Positions 22,569-31,159 of a stretch of 55,667 nt of DNA are shown here, one piece after another. Numbering within the stretch: the first letter of the stretch is position 1; every line of letters starts with the position of its first letter. Source of the DNA: CALKZN01 sp964633815. GTDB lineage: Bacteria; Pseudomonadota; Gammaproteobacteria; Arenicellales; Arenicellaceae. The stretch spans positions 1-55,667 of the forward strand of contig CAZWHW010000010.1 of NCBI GenBank assembly GCA_964633815.1, in the 5' to 3' direction. The notes under the pieces were generated by a model that was not told the DNA's origin, made no database searches, and saw nothing but the letters and a program-made list of their open reading frames with translations. A program made the translations under genes and the position numbers.

Positions 22569-24443
22569 TTATTGGATAGGCTTTAAAAGTCCTGAAGAGA
22601 ATTTGGCCCAGCTTGGAACTCTCACAGTGTTGCCTGAAGCATCAATGAGTAATTTGCCCGTTTTACCTTGAAAACTCGCTCGTTGATTTTGTAATGTAGT
22701 CAAGATGGGAATTAATTGATAGCTATCATAACCCAGTGCTTGTAAACGGTTGAATTTTTGAGAAGTTTCTGCGTTTACTTGGGTCGAGCTTGATAAGTCG
22801 GTGATTTGTGAGTTTAAAACTGCTGGCATCTCTGGGATGATTAAACCATCTAAATCGGCTTTTTCTCCAGCAGTAGCACTCAGTCTATTTAAGCTGGATG
22901 CACCATAGGTTGGTAGTTTATGTGCATCGAAAAAATTTAATTGAGGCTTTATGTTTTTTGCATCTTGGTAGTTGCTCGCCAATAAAATCATGTCAATATT
23001 TGCTCGACGGCGGGCATTGAATTTTGGCGTGGTGCCAATAATGCCGCTAAGCTCATGATGACGTTGTTCGCTGCTGTATATGCCAAGAGCTAATTTTACT
23101 GTGGGGCTATGGTCAAAAATTCCTGGCGAGAATTCATGACTTTGCGTTACACCTCCAAGTGATTCCCAAACGCGTTGAAACGCACCACTTAAACGCGCAC
23201 TGCTTGGAGTGTTTGGCGTTAAAATTATGGCGTTCTGATAACCTTTAGCTCTGGCATGTTGAGCAATCGCAGCACCTTCAGCTTCAGGAGAAAGTGAAAA
23301 GGTGAATTTGTTGGCTTGATTAGCGTTATATCCGCCAATGGTGAGGATTGGCACAGACATTGAGATATTTAATGCAGCTTCTGCAGCACGCTTGCCAAGT
23401 GGGCCTACAATAAAGTCAGCGCCATTTTGAATGGCAAGCTTCAATTTGTGTTGAATGTCACCACCGCCTACATCGTAAAATCGCAGTTGTGGTTTTGAAG
23501 TCTGGTTGTTGCGATGAGCTAGATTGAAGCCAGCTTCAAATTGTTTGGCAGCATTGGCAAAATTTGAGCTGAAGGGGAGCAAGATAGCAATTCGTCTTGG
23601 TGAGTTTGCTTGCCATGACGAAGAGATATTGTTTGTGGAAAAAGTGTTGGCTGTTGGTCCAGTGATAAGCGGAGCTGGAATGTTCGGGTCTTGAATAAAT
23701 TTGTTGCTGCCGAGCCAGTATTGCAGGTTTGGGTTTTGCGTGTTTAGACTAAGGGTTTGTTGTTCTTGCGGTGAAAGAGTTGCCAAAATATCAAACATCA
23801 TTTTTTGGTTGGCGGCAATGTCTTGTTGAGGGATATAGTTTTCTCGGTCTGCTAATGCTTCCAGTGCGCCTTGTATATCGCCTAGTTGGTAAAGTGTGCG
23901 GGCTTTAAGCCAAAATAAGCGTGCATTGTCCTCATTAGAAAGTAATGTGGGTTTGATAGTGTTGATGCGTTGCAGTGCATTTTGATCTTGATTTAAGGCT
24001 GAAAAAATTTGTGCTTCGGCTAGATTAAGCCGCATTTGTTCTTGGAGAGATAGCCGGCTTCGATCTATTCTTTGCGCAATGGCTTGTGCTTGTGCATATG
24101 CGCCGTTCTTAACGAGTTCTTCAGTTTGATTGAGCGGTGATTTCGTGGGGTCGGATAAAATATCGCTTGGTAATTGTGTGCTTGGATTTTTATAGGGATC
24201 GGCATTGTCAAAAAGTGGACTGGATTGCACTGACTTGTCGCGATAGGCATTGCCGGTAAGTGTGCTGTCGTCTTGTTGTAATTCGCTAGGTGTCTGAGCG
24301 CTTGTATTGACGGGTTTCGCAACAGAGGTAGGCGCTTTTTGCGATGAAGAGCAGCTAGCAAGTACAATTGCTGCACAAAAAATGATAAGTTTGGTTGAGC
24401 TTTTAAGTGGTGCTGCAATTCGTGCTGGTATAATCATGGTCAT
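22569..24443 (-). CDS. lpoA: penicillin-binding protein activator LpoA
   Basis: 624 residues. Lipobox LASC with C31 after a signal peptide, a disordered Ser/Thr/Pro/Gln-rich linker, a helical repeat (TPR-like) part at about 100-255, and a periplasmic-binding-protein-like C-terminal domain from about 285 that contains IAILLPFSSNFANAA, FIVGPLGKRAAE and AIILTPNTPSSARL. LpoA reaches from the outer membrane to stimulate PBP1a. ATG 24443 lacks a clear SD; ATG 24437 two codons in is an alternative. Divergent from rsmI across a 71-base region with an inverted repeat; followed by yraN. Secure. Confidence 0.93.
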   Translation of the reverse strand: MTMIIPARIAAPLKSSTKLIIFCAAIVLASCSSSQKAPTSVAKPVNTSAQTPSELQQDDSTLTGNAYRDKSVQSSPLFDNADPYKNPSTQLPSDILSDPTKSPLNQTEELVKNGAYAQAQAIAQRIDRSRLSLQEQMRLNLAEAQIFSALNQDQNALQRINTIKPTLLSNEDNARLFWLKARTLYQLGDIQGALEALADRENYIPQQDIAANQKMMFDILATLSPQEQQTLSLNTQNPNLQYWLGSNKFIQDPNIPAPLITGPTANTFSTNNISSSWQANSPRRIAILLPFSSNFANAAKQFEAGFNLAHRNNQTSKPQLRFYDVGGGDIQHKLKLAIQNGADFIVGPLGKRAAEAALNISMSVPILTIGGYNANQANKFTFSLSPEAEGAAIAQHARAKGYQNAIILTPNTPSSARLSGAFQRVWESLGGVTQSHEFSPGIFDHSPTVKLALGIYSSEQRHHELSGIIGTTPKFNARRRANIDMILLASNYQDAKNIKPQLNFFDAHKLPTYGASSLNRLSATAGEKADLDGLIIPEMPAVLNSQITDLSSSTQVNAETSQKFNRLQALGYDSYQLIPILTTLQNQRASFQGKTGKLLIDASGNTVRVPSWAKFSSGLLKPIQ

Positions 24444-24458
24444 ATTTTTTAACTCATC

Positions 24459-24492
24459 TAATCAAAATATACTGAATTCGGTATTTTGATTA
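24459..24492. promoter_or_regulatory. 11-bp inverted repeat between lpoA and rsmI
   Basis: Perfect arms TAATCAAAATA (24459-24469) and TATTTTGATTA (24482-24492) around a 12-base centre containing GAATTC. It occupies most of the space between the two divergent starts (24443 and 24515), so a protein bound here would affect both. No regulator is recognised. Confidence 0.4.
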
Positions 24493-24514
24493 TTGAAGCT
24501 TATTAGAGGTTCTA

Positions 24515-25387
24515 ATGGCACATATTAGCCATAAGCATTCTGAAATCCAAGGGATATTGTACGTGGTTGCGACGCCTATTGGCAATTATGCGGATATGAC
24601 TGAACGCGCAATTACTGTGTTGGGCGAAGTTGATTTGCTTTTAGCTGAAGATACCCGCAGAACAAAGCCCCTTCTCCAACGTTTTGCAATTTCTGTCCCA
24701 AAAATTATTTCGTTTCATGAACATAATGAAGAACGGCAAACTCAACGTATTATTGAGAAACTGCAATTAGGTGATTCTGTTGCATTAGTGAGCGACGCAG
24801 GCACACCGTTGATTAGTGATCCTGGTTATGGCTTGGTCGATGCTGCTCATCAAGTCGGTATAAAGATAGAGCCCATACCAGGTCCATGTGCAATAGTTGC
24901 TGCTTTATCTGCTAGCGGCTTGCCGACAGATCAATTCTTTTTTGCTGGATTTTTGCCGGCAAAATCTTCGCAGCGTATTTCAGCCTTGCAGGATTTAGTG
25001 GATCAAGAGGGAACATTAGTTTTTTATGAGTCATCACATCGAATTCAAGCCAGTTTGTTGGATTGCGTCAACGTGTTGGGAGATAGAACAGCGGTGCTTG
25101 CCAGGGAATTGACCAAGCTTTATGAAACAATCCGGCATGATAGTTTAGAAGGTTTGCTAGAATTCGTGAATTCAGATGCAAATCAGCAAAAAGGAGAATT
25201 TGTTTTGTTAATTGAAGGTGCGCCAAAACAGCAAGACGCGAATCAGCATCCAAATCAACAAGAGCTTGATCATATGTTGAAAATCATGATGGCGGAGTTG
25301 CCTTTAAAGCAGGCAGCGCAATTAGTTGCAAAAGTAATGGGATTGAAAAAAAATTTTGTTTATCAACGTGCTTTAGAGCTTAAATAA
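24515..25387 (+). CDS. rsmI: 16S rRNA (cytidine 1402-2'-O)-methyltransferase
   Basis: 290 residues. Family blocks are clear: LYVVATPIGNYADMTERAI at the start, LLAEDTRRTKPLL, SDAGTPLISDPGYGLV, IPGPCAIVAALSASGLPTDQFFFAGFLP, then FYESSHRI and GEFVLLIEG. RsmI methylates the ribose of C1402 in the small-subunit decoding centre using SAM. The C-terminal tail (LPLKQAAQLVAKVMGLKKNFVYQRAL) is the short helical extension seen in many members. RNase P RNA follows directly; its -10 sequence lies just past this gene. Secure. Confidence 0.96.
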   Translation: MAHISHKHSEIQGILYVVATPIGNYADMTERAITVLGEVDLLLAEDTRRTKPLLQRFAISVPKIISFHEHNEERQTQRIIEKLQLGDSVALVSDAGTPLISDPGYGLVDAAHQVGIKIEPIPGPCAIVAALSASGLPTDQFFFAGFLPAKSSQRISALQDLVDQEGTLVFYESSHRIQASLLDCVNVLGDRTAVLARELTKLYETIRHDSLEGLLEFVNSDANQQKGEFVLLIEGAPKQQDANQHPNQQELDHMLKIMMAELPLKQAAQLVAKVMGLKKNFVYQRALELK

Positions 25388-25391
25388 AGGG

Positions 25392-25397
25392 TAAAAT
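25392..25397 (+). promoter_or_regulatory. candidate -10 of the RNase P RNA gene
   Basis: TAAAAT lies 7 bases before the inferred 5' end of the RNA. The -35 region, inside the rsmI stop codon region, is poor (TGCTTT at 17 spacing), so this is a weak call. Confidence 0.35.
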
Positions 25398-25403
25398 ACG
25401 CTG

Positions 25404-25763
<360 letters not shown>

Positions 25764-25964
25764 TATGGTTGTTTTTTGGCAATTCTTGCCAAAATTAACG
25801 CAATTATACATTTTAATTAATGATGGATTGGGTGCAATGGCTAAGAAATTAAAGTCAATTGCAATCAATCTGTTGTTTTTTGAACTTAAAGTAAATTCTC
25901 ATAAAAATAGGTTAATTTTTCATTAAGTTGCTGATTAGTAACGCAAAAATCCTTACCGAATAGC

Positions 25965-25993
25965 TTGACTAAAATACGGTTCTGACCGATAGT
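25965..25993 (+). promoter_or_regulatory. candidate promoter of the dcw cluster (Pmra)
   Basis: TTGACT (25965-25970), 17-base spacer, GATAGT (25988-25993, 4 of 6 matches to TATAAT). It lies about 80 bases before mraZ, the expected place for the main promoter of the division and wall cluster, and is directly followed by the repeated GTG boxes. Confidence 0.5.
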
Positions 25994-26020
25994 GTCGAAA
26001 TGTGGTGAAATGTGGGAATT
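25991..26020 (+). promoter_or_regulatory. MraZ-type operator, three 10-bp direct repeats
   Basis: Three consecutive ten-base blocks align as AGTGTCGAAA, TGTGGTGAAA and TGTGGGAATT. In E. coli and other bacteria MraZ binds repeated TGGG-type boxes at 10-bp spacing just downstream of the mra promoter. The spacing and position, overlapping the promoter start, fit auto-repression by MraZ; only the last box matches GTGGGA well. Confidence 0.55.
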
Positions 26021-26071
26021 TTCTGCTTTTTGCCTTTTTAGCTAAAAAAAATAAAATCGGGCACTAAGAAA

Positions 26072-26512
26072 TTGCTATTAATAGGCAACAATAATATTAA
26101 TATTGATACCAAGGGACGTCTGGCTATTCCAACCAAATATCGTCCTGATCTTGCGATGGCATGCGCAGGGAAAATGGTGCTCGCTCGCAGTCCGCGAGAA
26201 CGTTGTTTGTGGTTGTATCCATTGCCTGTATGGGAAGATGTTCAAACAAAAATAGTTGCTATGCCATCAGGGAATAAAGGAGCAGAAAGGTATCGCCATG
26301 TGTTATTAGGGACGGCAGAAGTGCTAGAAATGGATGGTAGTGGGCGTATTTTGATCAAAGAGAATTTACGCGAAATGGTTGGGCTTTCTAAAGAAACTTC
26401 CCTAGTGGGGCAAGGAAATAAATTCGAGATTTGGGATTTGAAACAATGGAGCTCTCGTTTCGATGAGTGGCTTGATGAGGCGCAAGATGACTCAATTGAG
26501 ATGTCATTATAG
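26072..26512 (+). CDS. mraZ: transcriptional regulator MraZ
   Basis: 146 residues from TTG 26072. Two SpoVT/AbrB-like repeats are visible: NINIDTKGRLAIPTKYR and EMDGSGRILIKENLR (DxxGR motif in each). The TTG start is chosen because no ATG precedes the first repeat; only a weak SD (TAAGAA) is present, which implies low translation. MraZ binds DNA at the mra operator as a ring and represses its own cluster. It is first gene of the dcw cluster, followed by rsmH. Secure identity; start probable. Confidence 0.94.
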   Translation: MLLIGNNNINIDTKGRLAIPTKYRPDLAMACAGKMVLARSPRERCLWLYPLPVWEDVQTKIVAMPSGNKGAERYRHVLLGTAEVLEMDGSGRILIKENLREMVGLSKETSLVGQGNKFEIWDLKQWSSRFDEWLDEAQDDSIEMSL

Positions 26513-26514
26513 CT

Positions 26515-27471
26515 ATGGGTAATTGTATGCAAACTTCAAACTCGCATACTTCAGTATTACTTGATGAGTCAATCGAAGCATTGAATATTTGTGCTGACGG
26601 TGTTTATTTGGATGGAACTTTAGGTCGCGGGGGGCATAGCAGGAAAATTCTTTCGCGCTTGTCAGAGCATGGTATTTTGATAGGCCTTGATCGAGATTTA
26701 AGTGCAATTGAATATGGGCGAAAGGAGTTTGCAGGAGAGAATCAGTTAAAGCTCGTACATTCTGATTTTGCCAGTGTTTTGGCTAGTTTGCAGGCACAAG
26801 GTATGCCAGACAAATTTGATGGTATTTTATTTGATCTGGGTGTTTCTTCCCCTCAGTTGGATGAGGCGCAACGAGGCTTTAGCTTTTTACGAGATGGACC
26901 TTTAGATATGCGTATGGATAACAGTCAAGGTCAGACCGCTGCAGAATTGCTCGCTAATGTTGAAGAGGGCGATTTAGCTAATATTATTTTTAGATTAGGA
27001 GAAGAAAAATTTTCACGAAAAATTGCTAAAGCAATTGTAGAAAAGCGAGCTGAAGAGCCGATAGTGTCAACTTCGCAATTGGTTGCGTTGATAGAAGAAG
27101 TAATTACACGCCGAGAAAAGCATAAGCATCCAGCAACGCGGACTTTTTTGGCTTTGCGAATGTATATTAATGATGAGTTAGGCCAAGTTAAATTGATGTT
27201 GCCGCAAGCAGTGAGCATGCTAAAGCCTGGTGGCAGATTGGCTGTTATTAGTTTTCATTCCAGTGAAGATCGAATTGTTAAGCGATTCTTTAAAGAATTG
27301 TCAGTTGGTCCGAAATTGCCAAAACGTTTGCCTGTGCAGGAAGTGTTTCAAGCGCCATTAAAATTGATTGGCAAGGCGATTAAGCCGAGTAAGTCAGAAT
27401 TACAAGTAAACCTACGGGCTCGTAGTGCGATTTTGAGAATTGCGGAAAGGACTGAGGTGGACTATGCCTAG
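26515..27471 (+). CDS. rsmH: 16S rRNA (cytosine 1402-N4)-methyltransferase
   Basis: 318 residues (314 if ATG 26527 is used, which starts MQTSNSHTSVLLDE). SAM-binding blocks YLDGTLGRGGHS, GLDRDLSAIEYG, FDGILFDLGVSSPQLD, and KPGGRLAVISFHSSEDR are present. It methylates N4 of C1402, the same nucleotide whose ribose RsmI modifies; both genes are in this window. Lies 2 bases after mraZ and overlaps ftsL by 8 bases. Secure. Confidence 0.96.
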   Translation: MGNCMQTSNSHTSVLLDESIEALNICADGVYLDGTLGRGGHSRKILSRLSEHGILIGLDRDLSAIEYGRKEFAGENQLKLVHSDFASVLASLQAQGMPDKFDGILFDLGVSSPQLDEAQRGFSFLRDGPLDMRMDNSQGQTAAELLANVEEGDLANIIFRLGEEKFSRKIAKAIVEKRAEEPIVSTSQLVALIEEVITRREKHKHPATRTFLALRMYINDELGQVKLMLPQAVSMLKPGGRLAVISFHSSEDRIVKRFFKELSVGPKLPKRLPVQEVFQAPLKLIGKAIKPSKSELQVNLRARSAILRIAERTEVDYA

Positions 27472-27730
27472 AATGGTTATTTTCTTTTTATCAGTTTGTC
27501 TTTTTGTAAGTTCGCTGTCGGTGGTTTATGTGCGCCATCAACATCGTCTTGAATATACACGCTTAAGTTTGGCGAATGCTGAGCGTGATGATCTTTTTAT
27601 TGAATGGAATACTTTAATGGTCGCGATGGGAACATGGTCATCATTAAATAGAGTTGAAACTGCAGCTTCGGATAGCTTGCAAATGCATATGCCTAGGGCA
27701 AACGAAATTATTAGTGTTGAGAGGCGATGA
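27464..27730 (+). CDS. ftsL: cell division protein FtsL
   Basis: 88 residues from ATG 27464, set by GAGGTGG at 27454-27460 and overlapping the rsmH stop; earlier and later starts are possible (27440 TTG, 27473 ATG). Short cytoplasmic tail, one membrane segment (IFFLSVCLFVSSLSVVYV), then a coiled-coil-like periplasmic part with a leucine pattern. FtsL pairs with FtsB and, in E. coli, FtsQ, and activates FtsWI at the septum. The sequence is poorly conserved in general; identity rests on size, topology and position between rsmH and ftsI. ftsB is not in this window. Confidence 0.9.
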   Translation: MPRMVIFFLSVCLFVSSLSVVYVRHQHRLEYTRLSLANAERDDLFIEWNTLMVAMGTWSSLNRVETAASDSLQMHMPRANEIISVERR

Positions 27731-29634
27731 TGTTTGGTTTAGGGACGAAGAAAAGTATTCAGCTAGACGAAGCGCCAATGCGGAAAAGAATGGTTGGTGG
27801 AGTAGCGGCTGAAGTGAGGCAGCGCAAGACTCAGCAGGCAGTCAAAGTAAAAAAGAAAGAATATAAGATTTCTCGATGGCGAGAATTAGCAGTATTGTCT
27901 GGTTGCTTATTAGTTGCTGTAGTATTAATTGGCAGAGCGGGAGTGTTGCAAATCTTAGAAAAAGATTATTTGCAATCGAAAGGTGATGCTCGGTATCAAC
28001 GTATTAAAGAGCAAATTCCACAACGTGGAATGATAGTGGATCGTAATGATGTGCCAATGGCAATTAGTACGCCTGTGGATTCAATTTGGGCGCATCCGCC
28101 CACTATATTGAAAAATTCACATGAATATAGTTATGAACAACTCACAAAAACATTAAATCTGAAACGTAAAGATTTTCTTGCATTGATGCAACGTAATAAG
28201 AAACGCCAGTTTGTTTATTTGCGTCGGCATTTGAAGCCTCATGAAGCCGATAGAGTGTTGGCCTTGGAGGTCCCTGGAATCCATTCGCGGCGCGAATATC
28301 GCAGATATTATCCGATCAGTCCTGATGCAAGCCATCTACTTGGCTTTACCAATATTGATAATATTGGTCAGGAAGGTGTTGAGCTGGTTGCAGATAAGCA
28401 ATTGCAGGGTTCTGCTGGTAAAGAGAGGGTAATGCAAAATCGTTTTGGGCAAGTGGTTGAAAAGCTCGAGCAAATTAAATCCGTTGAGCATGGTGAAACA
28501 GTCAGGCTCAGCATTGACGCGCGAATACAGCATTTAGCAGATCAATATCTAAGTGCTGCTGTAAAACAACATCGTGCAAAAAGTGGTTCTTTGGTGGCAT
28601 TAGATGCAAAGACGGGTGAAGTGTTGGCTTTGTCGAATGTGCCTTATTTTAATCCGAACGATCGAGCGGACTTGAAAAGTACTAAGTTTAAAAATCGTGC
28701 AATCACGGATGTGTTTGAGCCAGGATCAACTATGAAGCCATTTGCAGTAGCTTTGGCTGTGGATGAGAATTTAGTTTCGCCAGATACAATTATTGAAACA
28801 GAAGGAACTTATCTTATAGGGGGTTCGCGCATTAGTGATACTAAAAATCATGGTGATATCAGTGTTTCTGAAGTGATTGTAAAGTCGAGTAATATTGGCT
28901 CGGCAAAAATTGCCATGATGATGCCTGCCAAAGATTTGGTGAAGAGTTTAGACAATTTAGGTTTTGGTAAAAAGACAGCGATTTCATTACGAGGTCAACA
29001 ATCTGGTTCATTGCCTAAGCGTAAGCGATGGAGACCAGTCGAGCATGCAACCTTGTCATATGGGTATGGCTTGTCATCAACAGTTTTGCAACTTGCTAAG
29101 TCATATACTGTTTTTGCTAACCAGGGACGGGTATTGCCTGTTTCCTTGTGGGCTTTGGATGAAGGCGAAAAACCTAAATCTTCAAGAGTGTTTTCTGAGC
29201 AAACAGTTGCGCAGATGAATGAAATGATGCGCAAAGTAGTTACAGAGGGTACTGCTAAGAAAGCGCAATTGCCACGCCATAGCAGTGCTGGTAAGACGGG
29301 AACTGTGCATTTGATTAGTCCTAATGGTGGCTACGAACCGGATCGTTATGCTTCAATTTTTGCGGGCTTTGCGCCAGTTGATAATCCTGAAGTTGTTATG
29401 GCAGTTGTTATTTCCGACCCTCGCGGAGAAGTGTATTACGGTGGTTTAGTTGCCGGTCCAGTTTTTGCTAAGGTTATGGATGGTGCATTGAGGTATAGGA
29501 ATGTGCCGCCAGATTTGCCGGTGGAAAATCCGTTAGCGCCACCTGAGTTAGAAGATCAGAAAGATAACTTTGCTGATCCAACAGGGCCAGTGGTTGAGAA
29601 GCCAAATATTGTTGATACAGGGGGGCGAGGTTAA
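27727..29634 (+). CDS. ftsI: peptidoglycan D,D-transpeptidase FtsI (PBP3)
   Basis: 635 residues. One N-terminal membrane helix (about residues 50-75), a class B dimerisation domain starting RGMIVDRND, then the transpeptidase: STMK in EPGSTMKPFA, SSN, and KTG in AGKTGTVHL. A C-terminal extension with many prolines follows the domain. FtsI is the septal transpeptidase, working with FtsW. It overlaps the ftsL stop by 4 bases (ATGA). It has an unusually long Lys/Arg-rich cytoplasmic start (RQRKTQQAVKVKKKEYK). Secure. Confidence 0.97.
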   Translation: MMFGLGTKKSIQLDEAPMRKRMVGGVAAEVRQRKTQQAVKVKKKEYKISRWRELAVLSGCLLVAVVLIGRAGVLQILEKDYLQSKGDARYQRIKEQIPQRGMIVDRNDVPMAISTPVDSIWAHPPTILKNSHEYSYEQLTKTLNLKRKDFLALMQRNKKRQFVYLRRHLKPHEADRVLALEVPGIHSRREYRRYYPISPDASHLLGFTNIDNIGQEGVELVADKQLQGSAGKERVMQNRFGQVVEKLEQIKSVEHGETVRLSIDARIQHLADQYLSAAVKQHRAKSGSLVALDAKTGEVLALSNVPYFNPNDRADLKSTKFKNRAITDVFEPGSTMKPFAVALAVDENLVSPDTIIETEGTYLIGGSRISDTKNHGDISVSEVIVKSSNIGSAKIAMMMPAKDLVKSLDNLGFGKKTAISLRGQQSGSLPKRKRWRPVEHATLSYGYGLSSTVLQLAKSYTVFANQGRVLPVSLWALDEGEKPKSSRVFSEQTVAQMNEMMRKVVTEGTAKKAQLPRHSSAGKTGTVHLISPNGGYEPDRYASIFAGFAPVDNPEVVMAVVISDPRGEVYYGGLVAGPVFAKVMDGALRYRNVPPDLPVENPLAPPELEDQKDNFADPTGPVVEKPNIVDTGGRG

Positions 29635-29635
29635 G

Positions 29636-31159
29636 ATGCGATTAACAGTACTCCTAAAAGAGTTTTTAGAGTTTGAAGTAGTTCCGATGCAAATTTCAAT
29701 TGCTGGGCGCCAATGTGATTTGTCTGACCCTGAGTTGCTTACAGTGCATTGTGATGACATTGATATTGATAGTCGCAATGTAGTTTATCAGGGTATTTTT
29801 CTTGCCTTGCTGGGCAGTCAAACGGATGGTAGAAACTATATAAACTCAGCGATTGATGCGGGTGCAGTGGCAGTTTTTTATGAGCTAAACCAACTAAGTT
29901 CTGAGCAGAAGGCTATGCTAGACAAGGCTGATTGCGCTTGTATTGGCATTGCTGACTTGTCTGCATATGCAAGCAAAATTGCAGCAATATTCTTTGGTAG
30001 TCCGAGTGAGGTAATTCAGGTTTATGGCATTACCGGCACTAATGGCAAAACTTCTTGTGCCTATTTGTTGGCACAAGCATTTAACAACTTGGGTTATCGC
30101 ACCGCGTTTATGGGAACTATTGGGGTCGGCTTGCCGTATGAATTGTCTGCGACTTCTCATACGACATTGGATGCGGTGACAATGCAGCGATATTTAGCGA
30201 AATTAGTTGACGAAGGTTTTACGCATGCTTGTATTGAAGTGTCATCGCATGCGCTTGATCAATACCGAGTCAAAGCAGTGAATTTTTATGGAGTGCTATA
30301 CACTAATTTGAGCCAAGATCATTTGGACTATCACGGTGATATGCAATCTTATGCAGCGGCTAAAAAACGCTTGTTTACCGAATTCGAACCGAGTTTAGCG
30401 GTTATTAATGTTGATGATCAGATGGGGCAGGCTTTGCTTCAAGAAGTGAATGCTGAATTTATTGTGAGTTATGGCAGTGAAGGTAGTGCAGCTGATGCAG
30501 TGGCTGAAGATGTTAAGGCGACAAAAATGGGCTTATCGTTTTTGCTGGAATCGCAAACAATAGAAGTCACAGTAAATTCTCCATTGTTGGGTTTATTAAA
30601 TATACCTAACTTGATGTTAGTAGTAACAACATTGCTAGCGCTTGGTGTTGATGTTGAACAGGTTGGAAAATGCATGCAAGCTTGCCAAGCAGCACCTGGG
30701 CGTATGGAGTTATTTGTTGGTCAAAACAAGCCAATGGTGGTGGTTGATTATGCACATACACCCGAAGCAATTAAGGCTGCACTTCAATCCTGTCGAGTGC
30801 ACTGTGATGGTCAATTGTGGATTGTGTTTGGTTGCGGCGGTGATCGTGATCAATTTAAGCGTCCATTAATGGGGCAGATGGCGGAGAAATATGCAGATCA
30901 AATTGTAGTTTGTAGTGATAATCCGAGGACCGAATCTGCTGAAGAGATCATTGCAGCGATTGTTAAGCCTATGTTAAAGCCGCCAATGGTAATTGAGCAT
31001 CGTGCAACTGCAGTTGCTTATGCTATCCAACAGGCAAGTGTGAATGATTTAGTCTTGTTAGCAGGTAAAGGTCATGAGACAGGTCAAATCATAGGTGAAA
31101 AAATCTTGCCATACTCGGACCGAGAATGGGCGAAAGAATGTTTAGGGGTTGCAGCATGA
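29636..31159 (+). CDS. murE: UDP-MurNAc-L-Ala-D-Glu:meso-diaminopimelate ligase
   Basis: 507 residues from ATG 29636, preceded by GGGGGCGAGG; an earlier in-frame start inside ftsI is unlikely. ATP loop GITGTNGKTS, then EVSSHALDQYRV and LSQDHLDYHG, and a DNPRTE motif that marks meso-DAP rather than lysine as substrate. Adds the third residue of the stem peptide to the cytoplasmic precursor. Starts one base after the ftsI stop and overlaps murF by 4 bases. Secure. Confidence 0.97.
   Translation: MRLTVLLKEFLEFEVVPMQISIAGRQCDLSDPELLTVHCDDIDIDSRNVVYQGIFLALLGSQTDGRNYINSAIDAGAVAVFYELNQLSSEQKAMLDKADCACIGIADLSAYASKIAAIFFGSPSEVIQVYGITGTNGKTSCAYLLAQAFNNLGYRTAFMGTIGVGLPYELSATSHTTLDAVTMQRYLAKLVDEGFTHACIEVSSHALDQYRVKAVNFYGVLYTNLSQDHLDYHGDMQSYAAAKKRLFTEFEPSLAVINVDDQMGQALLQEVNAEFIVSYGSEGSAADAVAEDVKATKMGLSFLLESQTIEVTVNSPLLGLLNIPNLMLVVTTLLALGVDVEQVGKCMQACQAAPGRMELFVGQNKPMVVVDYAHTPEAIKAALQSCRVHCDGQLWIVFGCGGDRDQFKRPLMGQMAEKYADQIVVCSDNPRTESAEEIIAAIVKPMLKPPMVIEHRATAVAYAIQQASVNDLVLLAGKGHETGQIIGEKILPYSDREWAKECLGVAA

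Larger units (their letters stand above)
25764..26071. other. 308-base intergenic region upstream of mraZ
   Basis: Contains the mra promoter and MraZ-type repeats at its right end (listed separately). The first 200 bases are AT-rich without a recognised gene; a hairpin TTGGCAA/TTGCCAA near 25776-25792 lacks a T tract on either strand. Confidence 0.5.

Noticed and set aside
24435..24443. lpoA start resembles the lacZ alpha start (ATGACCATGATTA)
   Set aside because: The following residues are LpoA signal peptide, so vector contamination is not supported.
25776..25792. Hairpin TTGGCAA/TTGCCAA after rnpB as a terminator
   Set aside because: Runs of T precede and A follow the stem on the plus strand; there is no 3' T tract on either strand.
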